NCBI RefSeq assembly: GCF_030345075.1
Contig: NZ_CP128361.1
Span: 1,364,001 to 1,428,000, forward strand
Direction of reading: 5' to 3'
Length of the DNA stretch: 64,000 bases
Source: Solwaraspora sp. WMMA2065
Lineage (GTDB): Bacteria; Actinomycetota; Actinomycetes; Mycobacteriales; Micromonosporaceae
Below the pieces are notes generated by a model. The model was not told the DNA's origin. It did no database searches and saw only the letters and a program-made list of their open reading frames with translations. This document shows positions 17,822 through 25,163 of the stretch, piece by piece. Position 1 is the first letter of the stretch. Each line of letters begins with the position of its first letter. A program made the position numbers and the translations under genes.

Positions 17822-19066
17822 ATGGACTCCTGGACCGGTCATGAGGTGCCCCGGCTGCCCGGCACGGGTGTGCCGTTGGCGCTGTTCGACTCTGCTCGGC
17901 GGGCGGTGGCACCGACCCGGCCGGTCGACCCTGCGACGATGTACGTATGCGGGATCACCCCGTATGACGCCACCCACCTGGGGCACGCCGCGACCATGCT
18001 CGCGTTCGATCTGGTGCAGCGGATGTGGCGGGACGCCGGGCACCGGGTGCGGTACGTGCAGAACGTCACCGATGTCGATGATCCGCTGCTGGAGCGGGCG
18101 GCCCGCGACGGGGAGGACTGGATTGTTCTCGCGATGCGGGAGACCGCGCTGTTCCGGGAGGACATGGAGGCGTTGCGGATCATCCCGCCGGACCACTACG
18201 TGGGTGCGGTGGAATCGATCCCGGCCATCGCCGAGCGGGTCGGCGCCCTTCTTGACCGCGGTGCCGGCTACCGGCTGGCCGACGGCACCGGTGACGTGTA
18301 CTTCGACGTGGCCGCCGCGCCGCGGTTCGGCTACGAGTCGAATCTGTCCCGGGAGCAAATGTTGACCTTCGCCGCTGAGCGGGGTGGCGATCCGCAGCGT
18401 CCGGGTAAACGTGACCCGCTGGACCCGCTGCTGTGGCGCGGTGCCCGCGACGGTGAACCGGCCTGGGACGGCGGTGCGCTGGGCCCCGGCCGACCGGGCT
18501 GGCACATCGAGTGCGCGGTGATCGCACTGGGTCTGCTGGGTGACCGGATCGACGTCCAGGGCGGCGGCAACGACCTGCTGTTCCCCCATCACGAGTGTTC
18601 CGCCGCGCACGCGGAGGTGCTGACCGGCACCGGCCCGTTCGCCGCCCACTACGCGCACGCCGGCATGATCGGCCTCAACGGGGAGAAGATGTCCAAGTCC
18701 CGGGGCAACCTGGTCTTCGTCTCCCGGCTGCGGGGCGACGGGGTGCCACCGATGGCTCTGCGGCTGGCGCTGATCTCCGGGCACTACCGGGCTGATCGCC
18801 AGTGGACCGACGACACCCTCAAAAGCGGTCAGCAGCGGTGGCACCGGTGGCGCGAGGCCGCCCGGTGTGACGCTGGGCCGTCCGGCGCGGAGCTGCTCGC
18901 CGGGGTCCGCGGCCGGCTGGCCGACGATCTCGACACCCCTGGCGCGTTGGCCCTGATCGACGAGTGGGCCGACCACGCGCTCGCCGGCACCGGTGCGGAT
19001 CCGCAGGCACCGACGCTGATGGCCGAGACCTGCGACGCCCTGCTCGGTGTGCGCCTGCACGACTGA
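17822..19066 (+). CDS. mshC: Cysteine--glucosaminylinositol ligase MshC (mycothiol biosynthesis)
   Basis: 414 aa, a class I tRNA-synthetase-like ligase joining cysteine to GlcN-Ins with ATP in the fourth step of mycothiol synthesis. The adenylation signatures are clear: [18 protein letters not shown] (HIGH-type) and [10 protein letters not shown] (KMSKS). Zinc-binding positions Cys43-type in the first motif, ECAVIALG and FPHHECS are kept. It differs from CysS by being shorter, lacking the C-terminal anticodon domain, and having the MshC-type ending. Mycothiol is the actinobacterial thiol redox buffer, so this is a strong taxonomic marker. A strong hairpin follows. Confidence 0.96.
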   Translation: MDSWTGHEVPRLPGTGVPLALFDSARRAVAPTRPVDPATMYVCGITPYDATHLGHAATMLAFDLVQRMWRDAGHRVRYVQNVTDVDDPLLERAARDGEDWIVLAMRETALFREDMEALRIIPPDHYVGAVESIPAIAERVGALLDRGAGYRLADGTGDVYFDVAAAPRFGYESNLSREQMLTFAAERGGDPQRPGKRDPLDPLLWRGARDGEPAWDGGALGPGRPGWHIECAVIALGLLGDRIDVQGGGNDLLFPHHECSAAHAEVLTGTGPFAAHYAHAGMIGLNGEKMSKSRGNLVFVSRLRGDGVPPMALRLALISGHYRADRQWTDDTLKSGQQRWHRWREAARCDAGPSGAELLAGVRGRLADDLDTPGALALIDEWADHALAGTGADPQAPTLMAETCDALLGVRLHD

Positions 19067-19085
19067 CTCGGTTGACCGTACCGGT

Positions 19086-19125
19086 GTCCGGTCGGGTCCT
19101 GCAGCGGCGCCGGACCCGACCGGAC
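19086..19125. terminator. Bidirectional terminator between mshC and the AA10 gene
   Basis: Perfect 14-bp arms (GTCCGGTCGGGTCC and its complement) with a 12-nt loop, located between two convergent stop codons. Confidence 0.7.
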
Positions 19126-19137
19126 TTCGTGGACAGG

Positions 19138-20184
19138 TCAGTTCGGCGTGCAGGTCAGGGTCGGTGCCACCGGCGTGCCGGTGGCCGAGCCGAGCAGGCC
19201 GAAGCTGGTGGACGCTCCGGACCCGATGCTGCCGTTGTAGCTGACGTTGGTGGCGGTGACGGCCGAACCGTTGCTGCTGACCGTGGCGTTCCACGCCTGG
19301 GTGACCTGCTGTCCGGTGGGATTGGTCCAGTTCAACGTCCAGCGGCTGATCGGCGTACCGCCGGCAGTCACCCGCACTTCGGCCTGGAAGCCGCCCTGCC
19401 AGGTGGCGACGATGGAGAAGGTTGCGGTACAGCCGCCCGGCGCCGGGGTGGTGGGTGGTGCGGTGGTCGGGGCCGGGGTCCCGCCGAAGTTCACGTCGCT
19501 GCAGAAGTAGTAGGTCTGGTCGGCGTGGCTGGCCTTCCAGATCAGGTAGACGATGTGCCGGCCGGTCCTGCCGGGCGCGCTGACTGGGATGTCGACCGAC
19601 ACGCCGTTGAGGTTCGGGTTGCTGGTCCGGGTGCCCTCACCGGGGTCCGCGCCGTCGGTGGTCCACACCAGCTCCAGATCGCTCCAGCGCAGTCGCTGGG
19701 TGAGTGGGTTGAAACCCTGCCGGGTGACGTACACCAGGTGGTAGTCGGCACCGTGCAGCGCCTGGTCGTGGTACGTGAGCGTGAAGTTCGTGCCGACGTT
19801 GGCGGCACGCCAGTTGCCGGGTTGGTCCAGTGCGGCATACCGGACACCGCCGGTGTTGCCGGCGCTGCACAGCTGACCGTCGGGGATGTGTGCCTGGTGC
19901 TGGCCGTTGACCCCGTCGATGTAAAGACTGTTCCAGTTCCACATGGCGGTGGAGTCTGCCTGCCAGGCCTGCCAGCACATCGGGTCCTCGGTGGCCATCC
20001 GGGGGTTCTGAAAGTCGCTGGCCCAGCGTTCGTAGCACCCGTAGTTGCGTGACGGTGGGGCGATCGATGAGCCGTGTGCGGCGGCTACGTCGGCCAGCGC
20101 GGTGGTGAACAGCAACGCGGCGACAGCCGCAACGGTGAGTACCCGGCGCAGGGGTGCCCACGGGGTGACGGTGAGGGAAGGCAT
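19138..20184 (-). CDS. Secreted AA10 lytic polysaccharide monooxygenase with CBM2 module
   Basis: 348 aa. The signal peptide ends ...TTALADVAAA with cleavage before His37, so the mature protein starts HGSSIAPPSRNYGCYERW. An N-terminal His is obligatory for the copper histidine brace. The second copper His is in the YHDQALHGADYHL region. The catalytic domain runs to about residue 235 (VYLIWKASHADQTYYFCSDVNF). A Thr/Pro linker leads to a C-terminal CBM2-type cellulose/chitin-binding module (CTATFSIVATWQGGFQAEV, LNWTNPTGQQVTQAWNA). It oxidatively cleaves crystalline cellulose or chitin. The ATG follows GGGAG; the upstream region is unusually AT-rich. Confidence 0.95.
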   Translation of the reverse strand: MPSLTVTPWAPLRRVLTVAAVAALLFTTALADVAAAHGSSIAPPSRNYGCYERWASDFQNPRMATEDPMCWQAWQADSTAMWNWNSLYIDGVNGQHQAHIPDGQLCSAGNTGGVRYAALDQPGNWRAANVGTNFTLTYHDQALHGADYHLVYVTRQGFNPLTQRLRWSDLELVWTTDGADPGEGTRTSNPNLNGVSVDIPVSAPGRTGRHIVYLIWKASHADQTYYFCSDVNFGGTPAPTTAPPTTPAPGGCTATFSIVATWQGGFQAEVRVTAGGTPISRWTLNWTNPTGQQVTQAWNATVSSNGSAVTATNVSYNGSIGSGASTSFGLLGSATGTPVAPTLTCTPN

Positions 20185-20381
20185 GTCTGCTCCCGGACAA
20201 GGTTGGACGGCGGTGGCGGGGTTTGCCGGGACACAGGCGTTCCCGCCGGATCGGACGGCGGGTAGCCCGGTCCCGCCGTGCCGCGCGGCCCTCGCGACAG
20301 TCCCGTGCCGAGATTCACATGCCTCGATTTTCAAGTCAATAGTTTGAATGGAAAACAAAGTAAGCCGCAAGAAGTACCTGG

Positions 20382-21173
20382 TCAGCCGAGTACGAGACCG
20401 GGATCTGGGTCCGGATCCGGCATGGGTGCCGGGACCCGGTACTCTTCGGTCAAGGTGGTCACCGGGCCGGGCCAGGTCGCCTGGGCCACCTCGATCGGTC
20501 GCCGGTCGCCGTCGTAGGCCACGTGCAGCAGATGTAGCACCGGGGTGTCCGGACGAATTCGGAGCAGCTGCGCCTCCTGTCGGCTGGGCTGACGGGCGCT
20601 GAGCACGTCGCGCGCCCAGACGTATCGTCGGCCCGTCACCTCCTCGGCCTCCTGGTAGGTGGGTCGGCCGAACGGCTCGGCCCGCTCCAGGCTGGTGCCG
20701 GCGGCGTCGGCCACTCGGAACCAGGAGGCTCCCACCTCGACCGGGGAGTCCTCGGTGCGCACCAGGTGCCGGCGGACGATCAGCTCGGTGCCGTCAGTGA
20801 CGCCGAACGCGTCGGCCACCTCGGGTACCGCCGGAGCGCGGCCGACCTCGGTCAGCTGCTGCCGGTAGCGCGCCGCCAGGTCGGCGTGGTATCCGCGGTG
20901 TCCGCCGTACCGGCCACGGGCGAGCCTGTTGAGTCGGCGTCGGGTGCCCCGGACGAACGTGCCGGAGCCCGGCTTGGTGATCAACAGTCCTTCGACGCGG
21001 AGCTGATCGACGGTACGCTGGGCGGTCTGCTTGGCCACACCGTACATTTCGGCGAGGGCGGGGATGGCGGGCAGCCGTTCGCCGGGTGCCCACTCGCCGC
21101 GGCGGATCCGTTCTCGAATCAGGTCGGCGATCTGGCGGTGTGGAACCTCGGCGGCTCCAGGATTGACCTGCAT
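20382..21173 (-). CDS. GntR/HutC-family transcriptional regulator with UTRA domain
   Basis: 263 aa from the ATG at MQVNPGAAEVPHRQ; a TTG eight codons earlier is possible but weaker. The N-terminal winged helix (IADLIRERIRRGEWAPGERLPAIPALAEMYGVAKQTAQRTVDQLRVEGLLITKPGSGTFV) is typical GntR, followed by the UTRA effector domain (DGTELIVRRHLVRTEDSPVEVGASWF, LRIRPDTPVLHLLHVAYDGDRRPIEV). HutC-type regulators sense small ligands and often repress their own gene; the candidate operator overlaps its likely promoter. It lies upstream of the AA10 gene on the same strand but about 200 bp away, so control of that gene is possible, not shown. Confidence 0.93.
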   Translation of the reverse strand: MQVNPGAAEVPHRQIADLIRERIRRGEWAPGERLPAIPALAEMYGVAKQTAQRTVDQLRVEGLLITKPGSGTFVRGTRRRLNRLARGRYGGHRGYHADLAARYRQQLTEVGRAPAVPEVADAFGVTDGTELIVRRHLVRTEDSPVEVGASWFRVADAAGTSLERAEPFGRPTYQEAEEVTGRRYVWARDVLSARQPSRQEAQLLRIRPDTPVLHLLHVAYDGDRRPIEVAQATWPGPVTTLTEEYRVPAPMPDPDPDPGLVLG

Positions 21174-21205
21174 CTCTACGGACCGACCACCCTTCAACCG
21201 ATATA

Positions 21206-21220
21206 CCTAGCATCCTAGGA
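21206..21220. promoter_or_regulatory. Inverted repeat, candidate GntR operator
   Basis: CCTAG-CATC-CTAGG (followed by A) is a perfect inverted repeat 33-47 bp upstream of the regulator's ATG. It overlaps TATA-rich sequence that could be its -10 region, which suggests autorepression. A 14/15 match occurs before the csbD-type gene. Confidence 0.5.
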
Positions 21221-21328
21221 TAACAGAGGGAGTGTGTCCAGCCCGACCACCGCCAGACAACACCCATCGGCGTGACCAGTAACCGGACGCACCAGCCCGA
21301 CCACTCGTCAATCAGCGTCCGACGACGG

Positions 21329-22351
21329 TCACCGCTTGCGGGCGATCAGTGCGCCGTTCGCCCCGGGGGCGTCGAAGACCACGGTACGGATGGAGCCGAA
21401 CCCGGCGTCGGCCAACCAATCGGCGTACTCGGTCTCCGAGTAGTTGCGCCCGCCCTCCGTCTCCACCAGCATGTTCATCCCCATGAGGGCGGCCTCGGGT
21501 GGACCGGTGCGTTCGGGGTTGAGCAGCAACTCGCAGACGACGATCGTGCCGCCTGACGGCAGCGCGTCGTGGCAGCGGGTCAGCAGCGCCCGGTTGGTCG
21601 GTTCATCCCAGTCGTGCAGGATCATGCTGAGCAGGATGACGTCATGTCCCTGCGGCAGCTTCTCGTCGACGAAGAAGTCACCGGTGACCGTGTCGATCCG
21701 GTCGGCCAGACCGGCGGCGGCGGCCTTCTCCGCAGCGACCGGCACGACATGTAGCAGGTCGTAGACGCTCGCCCGCAGATGCGGGTACCGCCGGCACAAC
21801 TCGATGGGGTACGCGCCCGACCCGCCGCCCAGATCGAGTAGCCGGTGATGGGCGCTGAAGTCGTAGGCCTCACCCAGCGCGCGGGCGGTGAAGATCGACG
21901 CGGCGTACATAGCCTCCAGAAACAGGTTCAGGATCCGCGGATCCACGTCGGCGAAGAGCGACTCCTGGGTGTCCGGGTCCCAGGTCAGTGGCCGGTCGGT
22001 ACGCAACGCCTCACCGATGCGATGCCACGGTAGGTAGGTACGTTCGTCGCAGTAGCGAACCTGACCGCCGAAGTAGTAGGGGCGGCCGGCTACCAGGAAC
22101 TCCTCGGCGATCGGCGCGTTGCGGTAGCTGTCGGAGCCGGGTTGCTTGGTGAGCAGTCCGAGCGAGGCGCAGGCGGCGAGCAGAGTGCCCGCTGGGCGCT
22201 CAGCCAGCCCGTACTCGTCGCACAGCTGCCCGACGGTGATGGTCCGTCCGCCGGCGAGCCTGGTGAACAGGTTCAGCTCGACGGCGGCGGCCAGGGTCTT
22301 GAAGCTCCAGAAACCGGTCACCAGACGCATAAGAGGGGTGGGGGTTAGCAT
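21329..22351 (-). CDS. SAM-dependent O-methyltransferase (secondary-metabolite type)
   Basis: 340 aa. An N-terminal winged-helix dimerisation domain (about 10-90, LFTRLAGGRTITVGQLCDEYGL) precedes a Rossmann methyltransferase with SAM motif LLDLGGGSGAYPIEL and catalytic-type HDWDEPTNRALL. This layout is that of plant-like/polyketide O-methyltransferases (TcmN, DnrK, CalO groups, Pfam Methyltransf_2). No polyketide, NRPS or terpene genes are in view, so it is an orphan tailoring-type enzyme here. No clear ribosome-binding site is seen, but the ATG is at the family-typical position. Confidence 0.9.
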   Translation of the reverse strand: MLTPTPLMRLVTGFWSFKTLAAAVELNLFTRLAGGRTITVGQLCDEYGLAERPAGTLLAACASLGLLTKQPGSDSYRNAPIAEEFLVAGRPYYFGGQVRYCDERTYLPWHRIGEALRTDRPLTWDPDTQESLFADVDPRILNLFLEAMYAASIFTARALGEAYDFSAHHRLLDLGGGSGAYPIELCRRYPHLRASVYDLLHVVPVAAEKAAAAGLADRIDTVTGDFFVDEKLPQGHDVILLSMILHDWDEPTNRALLTRCHDALPSGGTIVVCELLLNPERTGPPEAALMGMNMLVETEGGRNYSETEYADWLADAGFGSIRTVVFDAPGANGALIARKR

Positions 22352-22435
22352 CCGGACATTTTCCGGTAAAGGGCCGCCCGACTGACGGAGCTGTCAGTTA
22401 GCCGATAGATCCGGGTCGGGTATCCGTCCGGCCGG

Positions 22436-23305
22436 TCACCACGAACCGGCTGTCGGGCCGGCCGACCCACCCCTGCGGCGCAGGTACTTCTCGAACTCCT
22501 GGGCGATCTCGTCACCGGTCAGCGGCTGGATACCAGCGTCGCCGACCCGTTCCTCCAACTCGCGGACATACTCGCCCAGCTCGGCGTCCTGCTCGGCGGT
22601 GGTCCGTACCCGGGCCTCCCACTTGGCCGCCTCCTCGGCCATGTCGGCCATCGGAACCGGCAGGTCGAGAACGTCCTCCACCCGGTGCAGCAGCGCCAGT
22701 GTCGCCTTCGGGCAGGGGGGGTTGTTGGCGTAGTGCGGCACGTGTACCCAGAACGAGACCGCGTCCACCTCCGCGCGGGCGCAGGCGTCCTGCAGCACTC
22801 CGACGATCCCGGTGGGACCGTCGTACCGGGTGGGGACGAGCTGGAGCCGCTGTGCCGCCTCCTTCTCCGACGCGGTCCCGCTGATCGGCAACGGCCGGGT
22901 GTACGGCACGTCGGCGAGCAGAGCGCCGAGCAGCACCACCCGGTTGACCTCCAGACTGTGGCACAGCTCCAGGACCTGTTCGCAGAAGGTACGCCAGCGC
23001 ATGCTCGGTTCGATCCCGTGGATCAGCACCACGTCCCGGTCGGTGCCTTCCGGGCTGGCCACCATGAACCGGGTCGTCGGCCACTCGATACGGCGCGCGT
23101 CGCCGCTGGAGCCGGTAATGGTCGGCCGGCTGACCTGGAAGTCGTAGAAGTCCTCCGGGTCTAGCGCGGCGATCTCCCGGGCCTGCCAGACCTCCTGCAG
23201 GTGCTCGACGGCCGCGGTGGAGGCGTCCGCGGCGTCGTTCCAGCCTTCGAACGCGGCGATAGCCACCGGTGACCGCAGCACCGGCAGACCGTCGAACTCG
23301 GTCAC
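22436..23305 (-). CDS. PAC2 family protein
   Basis: 289 aa from a GTG preceded by AGGAGG. PAC2 (proteasome-assembly-chaperone-like) features: VAIAAFEGWNDAADASTAAVEHL at the N-terminus, DVVLIHGIEPSMRWRTFCEQVLEL, and a C-terminal helical segment (AAKWEARVRTTAEQDAELGEYVRELEERVG). Actinobacteria encode several PAC2 paralogues; the family name derives from eukaryotic proteasome chaperones and a bacterial role in proteasome assembly is unproven. It is divergent from the zinc-peptidase gene. Confidence 0.9.
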   Translation of the reverse strand: MTEFDGLPVLRSPVAIAAFEGWNDAADASTAAVEHLQEVWQAREIAALDPEDFYDFQVSRPTITGSSGDARRIEWPTTRFMVASPEGTDRDVVLIHGIEPSMRWRTFCEQVLELCHSLEVNRVVLLGALLADVPYTRPLPISGTASEKEAAQRLQLVPTRYDGPTGIVGVLQDACARAEVDAVSFWVHVPHYANNPPCPKATLALLHRVEDVLDLPVPMADMAEEAAKWEARVRTTAEQDAELGEYVRELEERVGDAGIQPLTGDEIAQEFEKYLRRRGGSAGPTAGSW

Positions 23306-23561
23306 CGGGCCTCCTCGCCGTCATACCGACCTGGCAGCATGCTCGCGGTCGTTGCGACTACTCGTCGACGTCTGGGTGCGGGGTAGTTGTCGTGCCTCAC
23401 CCTGTCAGCCTACGTGCCGGCCGACGACCCGGCCCGGTGGCCGCGCCGGCTCCACCGTCGGCCTGATCCGCATACCGACGCCGTACGTATTGCGCAACTG
23501 GGGCAGCATGGACCGCAGACGGCCACGCGTCGCCGTCCGACAACTGAGCGAGGAGGCCGGT

Positions 23562-24320
23562 ATGCGTCAGCCCGGCGACCGTGTCCGCAGCCGGTTTCAG
23601 CTGGTGGCGTTGTGTGCCGCCGTCGTCGCGGCGGCGGCCTGCGCCGCGGTGCCGCTGCCCGACGCCGGGCCGGGTGAACCCAACCAGCCGGCGGTGCCCG
23701 GGGGCGGTGCCACCGGGGCGGCCGACGGGTCACTCGACGGCACCGACACGGTCGAGGAGTTCGAGCAGGACATCGCGGGGGCCGAAGCTCTCGCCGACCA
23801 GTACTGGTCGCAGCGGTTCGCCGGGTTCGGCGCGGCGTTCGAGCCGATCGGGCAGGCGATCGCCTACCAACGCGACGGCGAACTGAGCTGCGGCGACCAG
23901 CTCATTCCGCGCAACAACGCGGTCTACTGCCTGACCAGCGGGTCCGAGTTCATCGCCTACGATGCGAACTGGGCATTCGATGTCTTCCAGACGGTCGGCG
24001 ACTCGTTCCTGTTCTACCTCATCGGCCATGAATACGCGCACGGCATCCAGGTGCGGCTGGATCTGGAGTACCGGTTCAGCATCCAGCGGGAGCTGGCCGC
24101 CGACTGTCTGGCCGGGGCCTATCTCGGTGACTCGGTACGCGACGGCACGCTGCAGCTCGACGACGGTGACCTGGAGGAGTTCCAACGCGGTCTGGCGAGC
24201 GTGGCGGACGATCCCGACCAACCGTGGTTCGAGGAGGGCTCGCACGGCACCGCCGACCAGCGGAGCGCAGCCTTCTTCAACGGGTATGACCGGTCGCTGG
24301 CCGGGTGTGACCTGACCTGA
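23562..24320 (+). CDS. Neutral zinc metallopeptidase lipoprotein (YpfJ-like)
   Basis: 252 aa from an ATG with an excellent GCGAGGAGG site. The N-terminal segment LVALCAAVVAAAACAAV has a lipobox ending at Cys27, so the protein is probably exported and lipid-anchored. A Pro/Gly linker precedes a catalytic domain with H156-E-Y-A-H160 and a downstream ELAADCLAGAYLGD that supplies the third zinc ligand, as in the YpfJ/neutral zinc metallopeptidase family. Paired cysteines (SCGDQL, VYCLTS) support an oxidising location. The role is unknown. Confidence 0.88.
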   Translation: MRQPGDRVRSRFQLVALCAAVVAAAACAAVPLPDAGPGEPNQPAVPGGGATGAADGSLDGTDTVEEFEQDIAGAEALADQYWSQRFAGFGAAFEPIGQAIAYQRDGELSCGDQLIPRNNAVYCLTSGSEFIAYDANWAFDVFQTVGDSFLFYLIGHEYAHGIQVRLDLEYRFSIQRELAADCLAGAYLGDSVRDGTLQLDDGDLEEFQRGLASVADDPDQPWFEEGSHGTADQRSAAFFNGYDRSLAGCDLT

Positions 24321-24428
24321 CTCACGCCGGCCGGCGACCTGCGCCGTCGCCGTCGCCGGCTGGGCGACAGCGCTGTGATCAGGCAGGATCGTGGGACAAC
24401 CCGTCGTTCCCGGACCAGGGAGGTTCCG

Positions 24429-25121
24429 CTGAATACCCCGCCACCCGCCGCCGTCCTGTTCGACATGGACGGAACGTTGATCGACAGCGAGAAGCTCTGG
24501 GACGTGGCCCTGCGGGAGCTGGCCGTGCACTACGGCGGGCAACTGTCCGCCGAGGCGCGGTTGGCGATGGTGGGTTCGGACATGGCCACCACGATGGGGC
24601 TGCTGCATGAGGACCTGGACCAGCCGTGGCGGGACCCGGCGGCCGGCGCAGCCTGGCTGACCCGTCGGGTCACCGCCCTGTTCAGCGTCGGCCTACCGGC
24701 CCGGCCGGGCGCCTTCGAGCTGGTCCGGGCCGTCCGGGCGGCCGGCATCCGTACCGCGCTGGTCACCTCGACCGAACGTGCCCTGGTCGACGTGGCGCTG
24801 CACACCATCGGGCGGCACAACTTCGACGTGGTGTGCTGCGGCGACGAGGTGCCGGCGACCAAACCCGATCCGGCCCCGTACCTGGCCGCTGCAGCCGCCC
24901 TCGGCGTGTCGGCGACGGACTGCGTGGCGGTCGAGGATTCCCCGGCTGGGGTGGCCAGCGCGCACGCCGCCGGGGCGGCGGTGCTCGCGGTGCCGGCCGA
25001 GGCGGCGTTCCCGGTGCCGGACCGGGTCCAGGTACGGGCCAGTCTGTGCGACGTGACGGTGGCCGATCTGACCGCGCTGCTCGCCGCGTACCGGGCCGAT
25101 CTGCCCGTGGCGGCCGGTTGA
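24429..25121 (+). CDS. HAD-superfamily phosphatase/phosphoglucomutase-like hydrolase, probable CTG start
   Basis: 230 aa. HAD motif I AVLFDMDGTLIDSE is at residues 8-21, motif II ALVTSTERA, motif III Lys in ATKPDPAPYL and motif IV VAVEDSPAGVASA, with an alpha-helical cap between I and II. It is a family-I phosphatase or beta-phosphoglucomutase-like enzyme. The only ATG/GTG/TTG start in frame is a GTG 54 nt earlier, but it precedes both a likely -10 box (CAGGAT) and a GGGAGG ribosome site placed 5 nt before CTG. CTG is therefore the best-supported start, with the GTG as alternative. Confidence 0.85.
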   Translation: MNTPPPAAVLFDMDGTLIDSEKLWDVALRELAVHYGGQLSAEARLAMVGSDMATTMGLLHEDLDQPWRDPAAGAAWLTRRVTALFSVGLPARPGAFELVRAVRAAGIRTALVTSTERALVDVALHTIGRHNFDVVCCGDEVPATKPDPAPYLAAAAALGVSATDCVAVEDSPAGVASAHAAGAAVLAVPAEAAFPVPDRVQVRASLCDVTVADLTALLAAYRADLPVAAG

Positions 25122-25156
25122 CGGGCAGCCCGGTTCGGGCTGCCCGTCAACCGGCC
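25112..25156. terminator. Bidirectional terminator, 21-bp perfect stem
   Basis: Perfect 21-bp arms with loop GTT between the convergent HAD and ABC-permease genes. The left arm contains the HAD stop codon. There is no U-tract. Confidence 0.8.
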
Positions 25157-25163
25157 TGGTCGG

